Positions 1-12,900 of a stretch of DNA of 64,000 nucleotides are shown piece by piece. The position numbers and the translations under genes are program-made. The DNA comes from Botryotinia globosa (lineage: Eukaryota > Ascomycota > Leotiomycetes > Helotiales > Sclerotiniaceae), in contig RCSZ01000009.1 of the NCBI GenBank assembly GCA_014898425.1, forward strand, positions 2,264,373-2,328,372, written 5' to 3'. Position 1 is the first letter of the stretch, and each line of letters starts with the position of its first letter. Under the pieces are notes generated by a model that saw only the letters and a program-made list of their open reading frames with translations, had not been told where the DNA came from and made no database searches.

Positions 1-416
1 CTTTTGAGATCACCATTGGAACGAATTTTGTACTCCTCGATCATATTTTCCTCGAAAAATTTAGTGTTGTTGGCCAGTTCTTCTGGCGAATCATCAAATC
101 CTTCCCATTCTTCAAACTTCATTGTTGCTCGAGGTGTGTCTTGTACATCAGTATCTTCCTCGACAGTCTCCAAGTCGTCATCTTCCTCGGCCGATTCGAA
201 CATAGCTGCTTCTTCATACTTTTCAATCTTAGACCCCCCGGTCCCCCCAAATACATCGGGCTCGTCATCCGAATCATTGTCTTCAGAATCACTGATCAAA
301 TCCACAGCAGCATAGGAAGAATCGGAGGAGTAGTCTGTGACCTTTTTGGAATTCTTCAACTTAAGCTTGATCTTAGGGGGAGTCTTGAAAGACTGTCCTT
401 GTGTGTTTCGAGACAT
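1..416 (-). CDS. N-terminal part of an acidic, low-complexity protein (runs off the window)
   Basis: Reading leftwards from the ATG at 414-416 gives an uninterrupted 138-codon frame that leaves the window at base 1. It opens with a basic stretch (MSRNTQGQSFKTPPKIKLKL), followed by strings of Asp, Glu and Ser (DLISDSEDNDSDDEPD, then EEDDDLETVEEDTD). No catalytic motif is visible in this part. A basic patch followed by acidic Ser-rich blocks suits a nuclear or chromatin protein, but that is inference and I do not recognise the family. Non-repetitive composition, normal GC content and full openness support a real coding region. The complementary strand is also open here but encodes only a serine-rich mirror of the acidic stretch. 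The 3' part lies outside the window. Confidence 0.7.
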   Translation of the reverse strand, partial: MSRNTQGQSFKTPPKIKLKLKNSKKVTDYSSDSSYAAVDLISDSEDNDSDDEPDVFGGTGGSKIEKYEEAAMFESAEEDDDLETVEEDTDVQDTPRATMKFEEWEGFDDSPEELANNTKFFEENMIEEYKIRSNGDLK

Positions 417-1772
417 TGTGTTTGTGTTTTATATGATCTGCAAGAAATATTTGTTGTGGGGTCGGTTGCGTATGACCGAAAGTATCGGCGGTGAGAGGAA
501 GGTTGCAGATGGGTGGAGTGTAAAAGTAATGTTTTGTGGTAAATTGTGACTGATGCGTTGTAAAATAGGACAATCGAGTCTATGAGAGTTGGTCTTGAAT
601 TGTGTTCAAGTCAATTGAAAATTCGAGGTTGTGTAGGTTGTTTGTAGGTAGGAAAAATATTGATTTTGGATTGTTTGGTCGATGAGAGCCTTCTCGCCTT
701 GGAAAATGGCAAGGAGTGAGCTCGATCGATAATGGTGATTGAATTTGAAACTTCCGAATGATATTAGACCAATTTGCTATAAGTTTGCTGGCAAGACAGT
801 GAAAGTCTAATGATTTCGTCAAGATCGAATGGTATAAGATTGGGGAATTAACTCGTTGGCTGAAGGGACTACAGACATGCCCGGTTGAGCATGCTGTAGT
901 AGGTATTCACTGCTCAGCGATGGCCTGCGGCATTGTCTCGACGTATTGATGATTATGAGGATATACTTATTATTTGAATAAGCGTAGGGTGACTTCGTTG
1001 TCTTATATTGAATTTGGGTTGTTGAGGTGGAAGAGTGAGAGGAAGAGGGAGAGGGAGGAAGAGAAGACATAATTATGAAGTTTTTGGAGGGGGTGACAAT
1101 TTTCATAAATTGACGCTAAAGAGTGCAAGTGCAAGGTGAATACATATTACTTATTACTAGGAGAGACGAGCTGACTGACTGACTGGCTTGATTGGGTAGG
1201 TAGGTATGTAATTGAAATGGAAATTTAATTTTTTTCTTCTTCTCTCTCTCTTTTTTTTTTTTGGTGGTTTGAGCTTCTCTAATAAATTGTGCGTGCACGT
1301 CGATAATCCTTGCAGAAAAATAATATGGAGATTGGTCGACATGAACGTTTCAACCGACATTGATTGATTGGTTGATTCGGTCACACCCCTCCATATCACA
1401 TGATCCACATCATACCTAGGTTTACTAGGTAGGTATTGCCATTTAACAATAATTGCTCAAAGTGGATGAAGTCACAAGTGGGACCAATCAAAGTGGAGTA
1501 TAACTGTTTGCCAGACCAAAAGTGGTGAGTGGCTACTATGGGGAATACCTAGGTTTGCGATTACATAATCTTTTCTTGGTACTGCTTCCTTATATTCATC
1601 TTTACCCTCCTCCTCTTCTTTTTCCTCCTCCTTTCCCTCGCCTCTGCCGAACCTCGTCATCAACATCTTGGTCCAAAACATTGATTCCATCGTAGCAGCA
1701 ACTGGTATCGCCACAATGACCATCCCTTTGACAGTCTCGTGGCCCCGAAATCCTTAAAGTTGATCCCGATAG
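417..1772. other. Intergenic, no convincing gene
   Basis: Upstream region of the acidic-protein gene. It holds a pyrimidine-rich tract around 1222-1262 and a CT-rich stretch at 1595-1645. The motif CCTAGGT with GGTAGGTA variants occurs at about 1195-1205, 1415-1435 and 1545. Short open frames here have no recognisable content. Confidence 0.5.
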
Positions 1773-2207
1773 AAGGATTTTGGGGGTTCTTGGACTCGGG
1801 CAAGGCTGGCTTTCTCTTTGACAATAATTTGGATTCTGGCTCAGCACATTTTCGTTGTTCTGAAGTATGGAACTTACTCCTTTCGATCGTTTTTGTATTT
1901 CGCGATGTTGATGGCCTTCTTCGAATCAATACTCAAGGTTTGTACATCCTAAAATTGCTTTCTGAATTATGGAATACTGGTTAAGCGACTTGATTTTCAG
2001 ATTCGAGTCTGTTCAGATGATATCTGTGGATTTAATACCTTCTATTTCTTATCTTTGTTGGCATTGGAGGTTGTGTGGTCACAGTTATCATCACTGACGC
2101 CTTCGCGACACCGGAAGGGGGTTGACTCAATTGAGACAATGTCTAACAATTTTCCCGTTAGAATGCTCGTGATGACCGTCACAAAACCTTGGATTTATCA
2201 ACCATAA
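1773..2207 (+). CDS. Possible 3' end of a membrane protein gene (5' exons not found)
   Basis: Two frames join across a canonical intron (GTTTGT at 1938 to TTTCAG at 2000). The first part (1773-1937) encodes a hydrophobic run including LAFSLTIIWILAQHIFVV and SFLYFAMLMAFFES, which look like two transmembrane helices. The second part (2001-2207) adds a third hydrophobic stretch (FYFLSLLALEVVW) and a basic tail ending in TAA. The reading phase is kept across the junction. No start or upstream exon could be fixed: the preceding 200 bases are pyrimidine-rich with short open frames. It would end convergently about 180 bases from the next gene. It could be a gene remnant or chance openness. Confidence 0.25.
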
Positions 2208-2384
2208 GCATGCAGTCATGGCCATGTTCTGCCAATACCAACAAGCAAACGTGAATTATCGTTATTGTCCAAGATTCTGCTCTTCAATTTTAGGGGCTAT
2301 GCGCTCATTTAGTCTCCATCAAAATTGTTCTCCCCGACATTCGACAATCTCTCTACAGATCTCTACCCGTCAATTATTATCGCT

Positions 2385-4121
2385 TCACCTTGTAGGAAAT
2401 ATCTCATTTTCGCATATCATGAGACTCTGTCCAACCTGAGCACGTTCCTTGCTACTGTCGAGCCTATTGTTTTCTTTGCTATTCGGAATGTTTTCATTTT
2501 CATCCAATTCTGTCGCCGGCACTGTTCCGCCAAGAGACGTAAGATCGAGACCGGGATACATTTTCGGAGGTGGCTTAACCTTTTCTCGAGATACTTTTGA
2601 ATCATCCACAGTATCGCATGCTTTGCTGCTTTTGGGGTCCACAGAGTTCTCATCCCGAGGGCCTCTGCATCTGCAGCAAAACAAGTTGGTGGTTATCAAG
2701 CCAGCTCTAAAAAATGACTGCTCATATGTGCGCAGAAATTTGGCAAAGTGCCAGGCACAAGCAATAATAAAACCAATGAACGTCTCGGTAATTCTGTCGA
2801 AATTGACCCATTAGATCGAGACATAAAGAGCAAGGGAGAGATTCATACTTACGTAAGTGACAATATAGGTACCAACCACCAAGTGTTGTCTCCGTGCTCA
2901 CTACCGTGAATAACACGATACACGACGCTCATTACTGATGCTACAATAGCGCTATTTGCAACGTTAGCTATTGAAACCATTATTCAGTTCAGAGCAGATA
3001 AGGATGGATCGAACTGACAAGAATCCAGTAGCGAAGATCAAACCTGCACCTAGCCTCTTCCCTCGAGTTAACTTCAATTTATTGAGTGCAATCATCGGTA
3101 AAATGCTAATAGATCGAGGTATTAGCAATCATACGACAGGAGAACTAAATCCATTTCACTCACAATAGATAACAATCAATGGCCAAGCCCACTACAGCCG
3201 TCGGGATGCTAAGAGAGTTCTGTTTAATCATACGTGAGGTGAACAGGTGCTTTACCCATCCTTCGCCTCCCAGTGGAACAGCCAAGCAAATTCCGGCAAT
3301 GGTAATCGCAGAGTACCATACGACGGTGAATGAAAGCCCCATGAGACACGCCATCTTCATCCACTTCATGCTACGGAAGATCTCCATGTATGTCAAAAAT
3401 ATCGTTGTCTTCACTAAACCCAGAGTGAGAGGCGTGAGCCATGGTAATAGACCAGTTGTCTACAGACTTATGTTAGTTGTGACACGGAGAGCTGCTTAAC
3501 GTGACAGCGTGAGGAGACGTACAATTAAATTGCGGTCGGATAATAATTGCGAGACTGGAAAATCCCAATTATGCAGCCCGAAAGTTCCATTGCCAGTGGC
3601 AGCTGCAATAAGATCAGTCACTGTCCGTAATTGAATTGAGCCAAATGAGAGGGTCATGCGTACACAATATCACTACGACATAGAGAGTTATAGCAACAAG
3701 CTATTATTCAAATTTACAAGTCAGTATGATCCAGCCTATGTGACTTCCCAAGGATCTTGCATACTACTGTAAGTGAAAAGGTCACTACGAAAAGCCTGTC
3801 AGTTGTGGTTGCTTTCCTAAGTAGATTCAGATAAAACTCACTATCACTCCACCTCAATTTTACAGGTCGCATAATCCAAAATACCACCCAAACTCTCACA
3901 ATTATACATATTATCATCAAACACATCATGACTGTAGGAATGAGTATCAATATATCTCTGTGAGAATCGGGATTGATCCAGTTGGCAGTAACGCCCGGTG
4001 GAGGCTGAAATGCTGCAATATTTTCAAGCGTGGAGGAAGGCAAATTGGAGAAAATCTCCCCCAGATTTTCTTGAGCCATTCTGGGGATTAGAAAGGACCA
4101 TAATTTTTGTAACGGAGCCAT
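2385..4121 (-). CDS. Rhodopsin-like (SAT4/PTH11-related) seven-helix integral membrane protein
   Basis: The start is at 4121 (MAPLQKLWSFLIP). A short lumenal segment ending PPGVTANWINPDSHRD precedes the first helix (ILILIPTVMMCLMIICIIVRVW), then the loop KLRWSD typical of the family. Later exons carry TVTDLIAAATGNGTFGLHNW, helices in KTTIFLTYMEIFRS and MKMACLMGLSFTVVWYSAIT, the loop NKLKLTRGKRLGAG, another helix, then ITETFIGFIIACAWHFAKF and a charged cytoplasmic tail ending FPTR. This order matches the fungal rhodopsin-domain family, which includes putative surface receptors of unknown ligand. Clear introns include 3785-3841 (57 bases, GTGAGT...GTAG) and one before the ITETF exon. The junction around 3640-3730 did not resolve: every acceptor tried gave a stop or a phase break, so one lesion or a non-canonical splice is possible. 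Confidence 0.8.
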
Positions 4122-5842
4122 GATACTTGAGGTAAGATGAATCTTCGGGTGAACGATACAGATTGTAAAGATCCAAACAGGATATACTGATTGAGAGTGG
4201 ATTGTAGATGACTTGTTTCTTTTATTGTTTCGACAATACTAGTCACAACTTGCTACATGTACTGGGGCCAGAGTTCCTACTTCACAAGTGTGAAAGGATT
4301 AGACAATTTCTTTCGGATTGCTTGACTGGAGATAGTAGACAAAGAGTCTTCATCTAGGTCTGTGTATTCGATATCGCGTAACGGGATTTCAATATCTTCG
4401 TCTATTGGGTATTTTCTCACCACATGTCATCATGGGCAGCCATCGAAATCTTCCCTAAAAAGGCTCTCATTTCCCATTTTCATCCCAGAGGAGAGTCCGA
4501 TTTTCTCCCCATAATCTATCTATATTGTACTCTGATTGGGGCATGTTCGCCTGGAAACAGAGGACAGTCAAAGAGTGGTTCGGGGCTAAAACAGAGCAGG
4601 GAACTATTCCATCTGACGTGGGATTCATCAGATTCTTCTTTTCTATGGATGTTCCAAACCTTCTGTAGATCTCTAAGAACAGGAAAACACTTTTCTTTCA
4701 TCTAACTTGAAAGATCTAGATCAAGTGGGGAGGTTAAAAATCAAGCATGACAAAGAGATGTCCCTTCGAGAAGTAGTCCAGAAAACCCCAAGTTTCCTGC
4801 AATCAAAGAGATTGATCTTTCTGGAAAGCGTGCTAGTAGACCGTGGATCCCTGTACTGCTGGTACTCGTTAACAGTACCCAAAGGAACTAATACCCAAAA
4901 CAAAGAAATCTATGCGACATTAGATCTGGCCTTGGTATTCAAAATTGCGCTCCAAAACAGTAGCAATGATCTTCGCAGTTGACGACTGCTATCTCAACTT
5001 GAGTGGTATGGTACAAAGATTCGGATGATTAATCGAAGTTCTTTGACTAATTTTCTACTTGCTGACCTGGAAGCCCAGCACACAGTCACAATCTAAAAAG
5101 CAGCGACTAAAAATGTCACATCTGGCCAGGCATTCCTGATTGTAACCAAGCAGTCTGGTAATTCTAGATTGAATGTAAGATTACCAGACACAGCATTAAT
5201 CAGTTTAGTCACAAGATCAAGAGACGGACCACCTGAATGATGTTGAATCAAAAACCGAAGAATAAGTCTGACTGAGGCTTAGTGAAAACTTGGAGTTGGG
5301 CAAATGAGTTTACAAAGATTTTGATATGAAGATCGGCCCTGGGTAGTTGAGAATGTTCCTGAATTTACAGATCGTAATCTACAGAAAAAAGCTGGATGAC
5401 TGTTTTACACAAGATTTATCACGAAGAGCAAATGATGCACTGATCTAAAAAATCAGCAGCTTGATATTTTCGCTGACCTTTTGTTGGACGGCCCGAAAAC
5501 TTCTGCGTAAGATGTGCAGCTTTCTTTGGTACCACCATGAATGCCTTTGATAGTTTGTGATATGCTACTTAAGGTGATGTAAGCCAAGGCACTTTCTGAC
5601 TTGCATTGATCAATAGTCAAAAGTAGTGTTCAATAGTTCGGTCATTGGGCAAGATTTTGTTTAATATATTCAATGAGGATTACAAGTCACAGATAAATTA
5701 TAGGGAAAATTGTATGTGTGGGAAAAAACCCTGTCTATTATTTATATTTTATGTGTTCTAATTATTATTCATAGTCGTTTATTCTTTATTGTCGTTGTCA
5801 TTGTTGTCGTTGCTGATCGTGCAACCCCTCTAACACAGCCCA
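4122..5842. other. Intergenic, no convincing gene
   Basis: Normal-composition DNA upstream of the rhodopsin-like gene and downstream of the secreted-protein gene. Two plus-strand open frames (4424-4705 and 4707-4982) are short, lack recognisable motifs or coding-like composition, and are not linked by a good intron. I see no repeat here. Confidence 0.5.
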
Positions 5843-6458
5843 TCAGGCTGTACGCAAGAGTAACCAGTCTGATAAATCCTGTTTCACCCAGGCCAGTGAG
5901 TTTTCTTTGCATCTGTCATAATTCTGCGTGCGATGAAGTGCTCATGGATCCTCGGTTTGATTCTAACAACATTTATCAGCATTTGAGCCACTTAGGTGGA
6001 AGGGCTGTTAAAACACTTACTTCCCTGACGGCATAATTGTAGTAACAGTTGACATTGGTAACAGGGCTATAGAAAGCCTCTCCAGTGCCTTTGATGGCCG
6101 CAGCTGGGCCAGCAAAACTGCTAATGGTGGCCGATGCAACAATCTCTTGATAATTAGCTAACGTAGCATCTTTTGGGATAGCGACGGTCAATTTGAACGG
6201 GGATTTAATGGCGATGTTGAGGCCTTCAAAGGCCACTGCTTTTTTGGCGTTGATGACACCGACAGCTTGTGGTTCTGGGTAATCTGGGAGGAAATCTGGG
6301 TAGTACCAAAACGCGGAGGCATAGGAAGCATGTGTGACATTGTTGTAGCAGTTGGAGAGGATATAGAGTTCGGCAGTGTCGCGCTTGGCGGCGGGGATGG
6401 GTGAGGAGACAGAGATAGTAGTGAGAGCCAAGAGGCCAGTGATCAATGAGGCAAGCAT
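5843..6458 (-). CDS. Small secreted protein, 172 residues, family unknown
   Basis: Exon 1 (6021-6458) begins with a clear signal peptide (MLASLITGLLALTTISVSS) followed by PIPAAKR, which could be a KR processing site. A 97-base intron (ACTTAC complement at 6015-6020, acceptor CGCAG at 5924-5928) joins in phase to exon 2 (5843-5923), giving a C-terminus NYDRCKENSLAWVKQ and a TGA stop. The unspliced frame would stop after AVREVSVL plus 12 residues, so the spliced form is preferred. The mature protein is rich in Tyr and Ala, has few cysteines (NCYNN, NVNCYYN, DRCKE) and one N-glycosylation sequon (NVTH). No known domain is recognised. Secretion and small size make it an effector candidate, which is inference. 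Confidence 0.75.
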
Positions 6459-6593
6459 GTTTGGTAATGTGGAGTTGATAGGGAGGATAAGGCAGATCCT
6501 ATTAGGCGGTATGTGATGTGACTGAATAGTAGATAAGAATTGAATTCTCGTCTTGGTGATGATGGAGAGGGATATTACACAGAGACAACACTT

Positions 6594-6602
6594 CCTTATA
6601 TA
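6594..6602 (-). promoter_or_regulatory. TATA box of the 172-residue secreted protein gene
   Basis: TATATAAGG on the minus strand, about 135 bases upstream of the ATG at 6458. Spacing and sequence suit a core promoter with a short leader. Confidence 0.5.
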
Positions 6603-8814
6603 ATTCTCAAGCAGCTTGAATTGGAATTGCCCTGGAACAAGCTCTTTGCGCGAGGAATAAATGAATCGCCTCGCCCCATTTTCCCAGTATTAATCTGGAC
6701 CTGATGCTCGTGTCCAAAAATGGCCTGACGAGCTTCGGTATAGTAAGTACTAGGTTAGTTCACGATAGCGTAATCGCAAAATCTGCAGTCAGAACATGCT
6801 TTCCTAAACCCCACGCCGTCAACGAATGTCAAGGAAACTACAAATCATGAATACCGCTATAGAAAATCGTACCTGTAGATCTATCGACCCACTATTTCTG
6901 CGATGACTTTTCATATCTGCACCGGAGATTGGGACTAATCTGGCTTGGAACTAGGCTCCGAATTCCGAGAAAATCGACGTGCAGCTTTCAACATATACCC
7001 TCAGCCGATAGAACATTTCTGCACTGCAATGCAATGCATCTCACATATATCTAGTGCTGTGGACAAGCAAATAGCTCACTGTATAGCTGCACTTGCGAAT
7101 GGAAACCTGTTCATAGAAGCTGAACCATATGTAATTCGCAACCATTAGGGAAAGGTGTCCGAATGGCTTGCATCTTGCTTACAGAATACTAGTCCATCGA
7201 GTCTATTTAATACATGGAAGAAAACGATAAGGAACGCAATTGATATCGAGGCCCAGAGTTTTCCCACTTAGAAATAACTACTTTGGCATTCCAGGATTAA
7301 AAAAAACGACAAATAACGATGGATGGATTGTCCACTTGCTTACCGCAGCCAGCCTTGAAGAAAAACGACGGAATTATTAACCCCCTGTTTCCGCTTGGAT
7401 CCTGCCCAAACAAAACCATACACTGAGAATACTGATACTCAGATATTTAATCACGAAATCAGTATTCGATTCCACTATGCCGCATACAAGACATAATAAC
7501 ATTTGAACAATTCGAAGGGGTGTTGATATATGCATCTGAATCTCGATTCTAAAGGTTGATTGTTTGAACTGATATCGAATATTGGAGAGTGAGAGTGATA
7601 TTCTTAGGTGTCTCGTTTTTGCGCCCATGTGAAGTTCGGTCACTGGAATTGTCCAAGATTTTTTTCCTAACATATCCAAGAAAGATGTATCGACGCCTCT
7701 ATGACAAGTATCTTTTATCGGAGCAAACTAAAAGCCAGTTGCTCGGAGAAAGCACGTTCTTGGATGCTGCAAAGTTGTGGCTACATCGTGTAGCCTGTGT
7801 GGACGTGTGTGAGAGAGTGTGTGTTGTGTGTGTATGCGTGTTAGTAGCCATAGTATAGGATGTATGCTGGCGGAGGATAGACTGCATCTAGGATCATTGA
7901 AATGTCGGTCTGCACCAGCTGCTCATGGATGGCAAAACCTAGAACAGTATAGGTACTTTGCAGCCAAAAGACTTCTTGATAATGAGTTATTTCCGACAAC
8001 GATGGGTCATTGTCGACTTCAATCCCATAAATAACGGCGAGTTCCAAATGAAATACAGCGATGAATTCCGGCTTGAGCCTGGTTGTGGTTGAAGGAAAGT
8101 TCATTAGGGATCCATCAAACAAACCCCAACGCTGATCGGATCTCGGGTTCTATGGAAATCAAGTCGGATTGGTGAGATTCGCAAGGAATATGCAGGGAAT
8201 CGCTGCAACATACTTCATTTGGAAGGTGGGTTTTCCCACCTTTTGACAACGGTTCGAAAGTGCTCTGAGATAGGCCGATTTAATTTTTACAAAGTATTGC
8301 GGTGGCAACGGTATCCGGGAGAGTGGAGTGCGAGTGGGGTGGGAGTAAAAAGGCATTGGAAAGGAATTATCCTCAACTTCATTAACATTGATCGTTACCA
8401 AATGTCTAATTTTAGCTGCCAATTTTTCCTTCTACATTCCAATGTATTTTTCGGGAAAATTTGGTTATTTCATATCGATAAATTCGTATTCTGTTGAAAA
8501 TACCATCCTGGGGGACCCCTATCTTTGCAAGCTCGTTCGAGATATGGAACTGCCCAATCTCGATTGTTGTGAATGGTGCTAATTCGCATGATATTGAAGG
8601 CTACTCATATTCATAGACCACCATCATCATACCCTTGTGATTTTTGATAATAGCCAACACTTCATCCTGGAACATAGAGGCTTTTCGTTCTAGAATTCAA
8701 GCAGAATCTTCAAATCCTTAGACTGTTTGACGTGCCGGATTCAATTTGCATGTTGAATTAATCTCGTTTATGAAAGCTCACAACTAGACCGCGCCTGCTA
8801 TCTCAAATCCACCC
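6603..8814. other. Intergenic, no convincing gene
   Basis: Moderately AT-rich unique sequence. A GT/GAGA-rich simple stretch lies at about 7796-7850. Minus-strand open frames at 7841-8122 and 8159-8422 are adjacent, but have no family features and do not join through a good intron. They are left unannotated. Confidence 0.45.
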
Positions 8815-9444
8815 CTAAAGACAAGAACATTTCACAGTAAGATACCCCAAAACTTTCGCAAAGCGACCAAAGTATCTATTGCATTTGTCTTCCTCGTCAT
8901 TTTCCCGCCGCTCAAGCATCTCGGAGATACTCCTTTGCTTTACTACCTCCGCTTCATCTCTCATCGGATCTGGTCCAAGTCCTCTCTTTTCAATCCGCCG
9001 TTCATGAGCATCAAAATTCACACCCTCAAGGATTTTCTCGCCATTATCTCCGGGTCCTCCCACAAAGGCAACAGATCTTCTCTCTTCGATTCTTGACGTC
9101 CTTGATCCGGCACCCGATCCATGACCAAAATCACGGGCTATGTTCAAGCCAGGTAAGTCAATACTAGGTTGACCAAATGTTTCTTCCTCTGGGAGTGAAA
9201 GTGTCAATGGCGTATTAGATCTCAATGCACGCTCTGGTTCTCCGAGTTTGCGAATTTTCACCGGAGAAGGCGGGGATGAAGCTGAAGCATTTGGTGTGAG
9301 ATTTTTATTTACTTCTTTTGTTTCTGCGGGATATTTGGTGGGACAACTCAATGAAGATGTATGAAGAAATGAAGCCCCAGGGGTGGATGGTCGAGAACAA
9401 ACCCGTGTTGAAGGGTTAAGGATTGGGAATTTTGAATCAATCAT
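8815..9444 (-). CDS. Disordered Pro/Ser-rich protein, 209 residues, unknown function
   Basis: A single open frame starting MIDSKFPILNPSTRVC. The first half is rich in Ser, Pro and Thr (ASASSPPSPVKIRKLGEP), the second is charged (RIEERRSVAFVGG, SEMLERRENDEEDKCNRYFG). The VKIRKLG stretch resembles a basic nuclear-type segment. No globular domain is recognised. Codon-like composition and length argue for coding, but the ATG may not be the true start: the frame stays open for about 18 codons upstream (SERQIKKLRN...), so an upstream exon is possible. It lies on the same strand as the large gene that ends about 500 bases upstream. Confidence 0.5.
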   Translation of the reverse strand: MIDSKFPILNPSTRVCSRPSTPGASFLHTSSLSCPTKYPAETKEVNKNLTPNASASSPPSPVKIRKLGEPERALRSNTPLTLSLPEEETFGQPSIDLPGLNIARDFGHGSGAGSRTSRIEERRSVAFVGGPGDNGEKILEGVNFDAHERRIEKRGLGPDPMRDEAEVVKQRSISEMLERRENDEEDKCNRYFGRFAKVLGYLTVKCSCL

Positions 9445-9949
9445 ATTCCTGAGCTTTTTGATTTGCCTTTCCGACGGTGAACTTTGGATTCCCAGTTCTG
9501 GTGTTTAGAAAGAGATAAGCAAGAAAAACGAAAAAATGAACGGAAACACGAGGCTCATTTGGGTGTTAAAGATATCCTAACTAAGACATATAGTGTTGTG
9601 TTGAACCCATCAATGTTATACATGCCAACCAATGTCTCTGTCCTGGGAAATTGGTGTGACGGCATTCTCCTGTGAAAGGTCGAAGCTTGAGTATCCTCTC
9701 AGAATATCAAAACTATATTGAGTTTGGCATCTTATGTGGCTAAGAGTCTGCTTCAACTAAACTCACTATGCACCTTGTCAACTTTTTTTGGATGACTTCA
9801 TAAGAATTGGTAACATCATTGGAACGTGTCGGAAGGATTCCGTCTCAGTCTCCCAGTGGCTGCAATGCGCTTTGATTGTCTGCTTTACGAAGCTTTACAG
9901 ATGATACAGGGTAGGTAACTTCTTCATTCCGGTAGATTAAAATGTTACC
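9445..9949. other. Intergenic spacer
   Basis: About 500 bases between two genes on the same strand, presumably the terminator of the upstream gene and the promoter of the downstream one. I see no gene or repeat. Confidence 0.4.
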
Positions 9950-12900
9950 TCACATAACCAATAAGCTCTGTATGGCTCCCACACTAATCGCGGTGAAGCT
10001 AACCATGTAACCCGCGATCGTGAAGGCATCCTGAATACTATGCTTATAAACTGCCCAAAGAATTCCAAGTAGTAAGCTTCCAATCCCAAAGACAATAAAA
10101 GCAACTATCCAAATGCTTTTCATGTCCCAACCTTCCACAAACTCTAGTCCCCAGCCAAAGTTTGTAGGTTGTCCCTTTTTACAAGAAAGTTTCTCCTTCA
10201 ACTTCTTAGGGAATCGGTCAAGACATACAGTATCTTCATCGGCGTGATCTGGATGCAGAAAGAGATGCATGAGATGATTATCACCAATTGGAGGGATCAC
10301 TTCCGGAGGTGCGGGCGAGTAACGATATTCAATGTGGTCGGGAGGTGGTATGACATCCTTTTGACGCACGTCGATGAGAGAGCTGCGGTACATCTCGAAG
10401 TGGACAAATTTTATCGATTTGAGAGTCTTCAATGATATCAGGTTCAAGAATCGACCTCTCATTGATTTATAATTATTTCGAAGTATAGTGAAGAGTGATT
10501 GATCAGATTTAGGTTCGAGATTGTGAAGACCCAACTGCAGAAGCCTAGTAGCGTAGCGACCAGACGGGTAACATAGAAGGAGATACACATTCTCCACTGG
10601 AAGCGGTATTTGCTTTACGGTGTTTGGATTGTTCGAATCGAGTTGATTCTTTGATGGTTCGTGGGTGGGTAGGCCAGAGGAGAGACTTGTCCTCGAGGAG
10701 TTCGAAGACCAGACAGTGAAAATGGAAGATAAGCTTTTCGAAAACGATTTGCTGCAGTCACTGAATCTTGAACTTCGGCTGGCATTAGTTCTACCAGAGT
10801 CGCTATTTGTGAGAGCTTGCTTAAGTCGGTTTGCTGCTCCAGGACGAAATTCCGTGAAATCATCATAAATTTTTTGTCCACATTTCTGTGGTTGTTAGTT
10901 CGTGATTCGAAGGTTCTGGGCTATCGCATAAAACTCACACAGCGCCATTCAATCCGTGTCTTTCCAATTGCAACTGGCGGTCTTCCCCGTATCGAAACCT
11001 TATTAGAAAATAGTGCCAACTTTTGCCAGATTGGTTGATATACCCCCCTAACTATCTCTGAAAGTGTGTCTGCTGAAGGCCGTTGGAAATCGTTCAACAC
11101 CGTGAGCTGAATTCTACTCTCCCCTACATCTTTAGGGGTCGCAGCAAATTCATCCTCGAAGTCATCTGGCATTTCCGGTAATACAGGTGCCCAGTTGTTT
11201 GTCTTCGAAGATAAACTATCTTGTCGACTGGCTGCCATTGGTGTTGATGCGATTGTTAGCTGTGCTTTCTGTGGATGAATGAAATTTCGTAGTTTCTCCC
11301 GGAATAATTCGAAGGCTCTTGACTCCTTGACAAATAGTTCAAGATGTTGAAAGTCGTCGGAAACATCTTCAGAACTCTCAGATGCACTATCCGAATCGTC
11401 ATCTATGTCTAAATCGCACTCCATTTCTTCTTCTTCAACATTCAAAAGGTTAGCTCCACTGGCGTCACTGACATTATTTGAGCCTTTTTGTTCCTTTTCT
11501 GTCCGAAGAGTGCTGCAAATCACATGTGCAGAGTTTCTTGCACGAAAACGAACAAGATGTGCGGCCTGTCGCTGTTCTTGAGTTTGAGCTTCTTTTCGTA
11601 GTTCAACGGCAAAGCCCTTCAGTAGACGGCTAAGGTTCCGCTCAAATCGTTCCCGAGACATTCCGTTCTCCTGTAACGCATCTTCGCAGAGTGGCTTTAT
11701 GATCGCATCTTCGAGAAGTAAACGAACTAAGCGTTCAGTTGCAGTTTGAGAGACTGAAAAGGATGACATTGAGGACCCCGTAGCAAGTGACATCGCTGAA
11801 AATATACTATCTGCAACCGATACCACGGAATCCGTAGCGGAGAATTCGAAAGAGTTGTCGCTCTGGTATTCAGGTATGTCCTCCATGGGTAGCCTCGAAT
11901 GAGAGTTATTGTTTGCGCCATTTTCAGACAATGACGATGCCGAGAGAGCTGAAGATCCCAGGCCTCGATCATTTCGGTGGCGGGTAAGAAGATCACGAAT
12001 CGCTTTGATATGGACTTCTCGATACATCGCTAATGTTGTTCGTGGCCAACCTTTTTCGTGTAATTTGCTGTGGACTTCAATTCCCAGCATTGTTATCGCA
12101 TGATCCAATTCATCACCATCCATTTGCCCTAGCCACTGTGACTTCTCTAATAACAACTTTGCCAAATCAATTGCCGTCTCCGCTAGTTTCTCTTCAATAT
12201 CCTGCGAGTCAACAATCTGTGAGTTCGCAAGAACCTCGGGACTATGTACCCATATTTTCCCTGATCTTTGATGTTTCGACAACTTCGTGATGTCTTCCAT
12301 TCTATTCTCAGAAATAATTTTTTTCATGGGCTCTTCCTGTTCAGCCATAACAGAGTCAGATACCTTCAAATCTTTACCTTGAGATGTTAGTAAACTCGTA
12401 TTCGCATCAACAGTATCTCTAGCCAACTCGCCACGGCTTTCTATTCCTTTATCATGACCAACAACAGCCCAGTCATGATGATTCTCTGACCGTCGAAGTC
12501 TCTTGGTAACGTTTGTATCGTAAAAGCCTGCATGGTCCTGGTATTCGGCAGAACTGTTTTCTGCGTCTAAAGAATATTCAGATTGGGTAGTGTTCTGAGC
12601 TTCGCTAGTTGGACTTATGGTCTGGTCGCATTCATTAGTTCGACCAGAACTCAAACGTTGTTCATCATTTGAAGCTACAATATAGTTTTGGCTTTCGACA
12701 GAAATAGAATTAAGAGCTTCTGGACTGATTCCATGTCGCCATTCGTCGGCAACAGCTATTTGCTGCTCATTGGCCATGAGATCCCGTTTAGCGACCAAGT
12801 CACCCTGTTTTATGTTAATACGAGTTGAGAGAGCATGAAGTCCTCCACGTACCGTATCCTCTCTACCAGACTCATTGTATAATCGCTTAATGGGAGGTAA

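Noticed and set aside
7841..8422. Adjacent minus-strand open frames that might form a gene
   Set aside because: No in-phase intron joins them and no motif, signal peptide or hydrophobic pattern was recognised.
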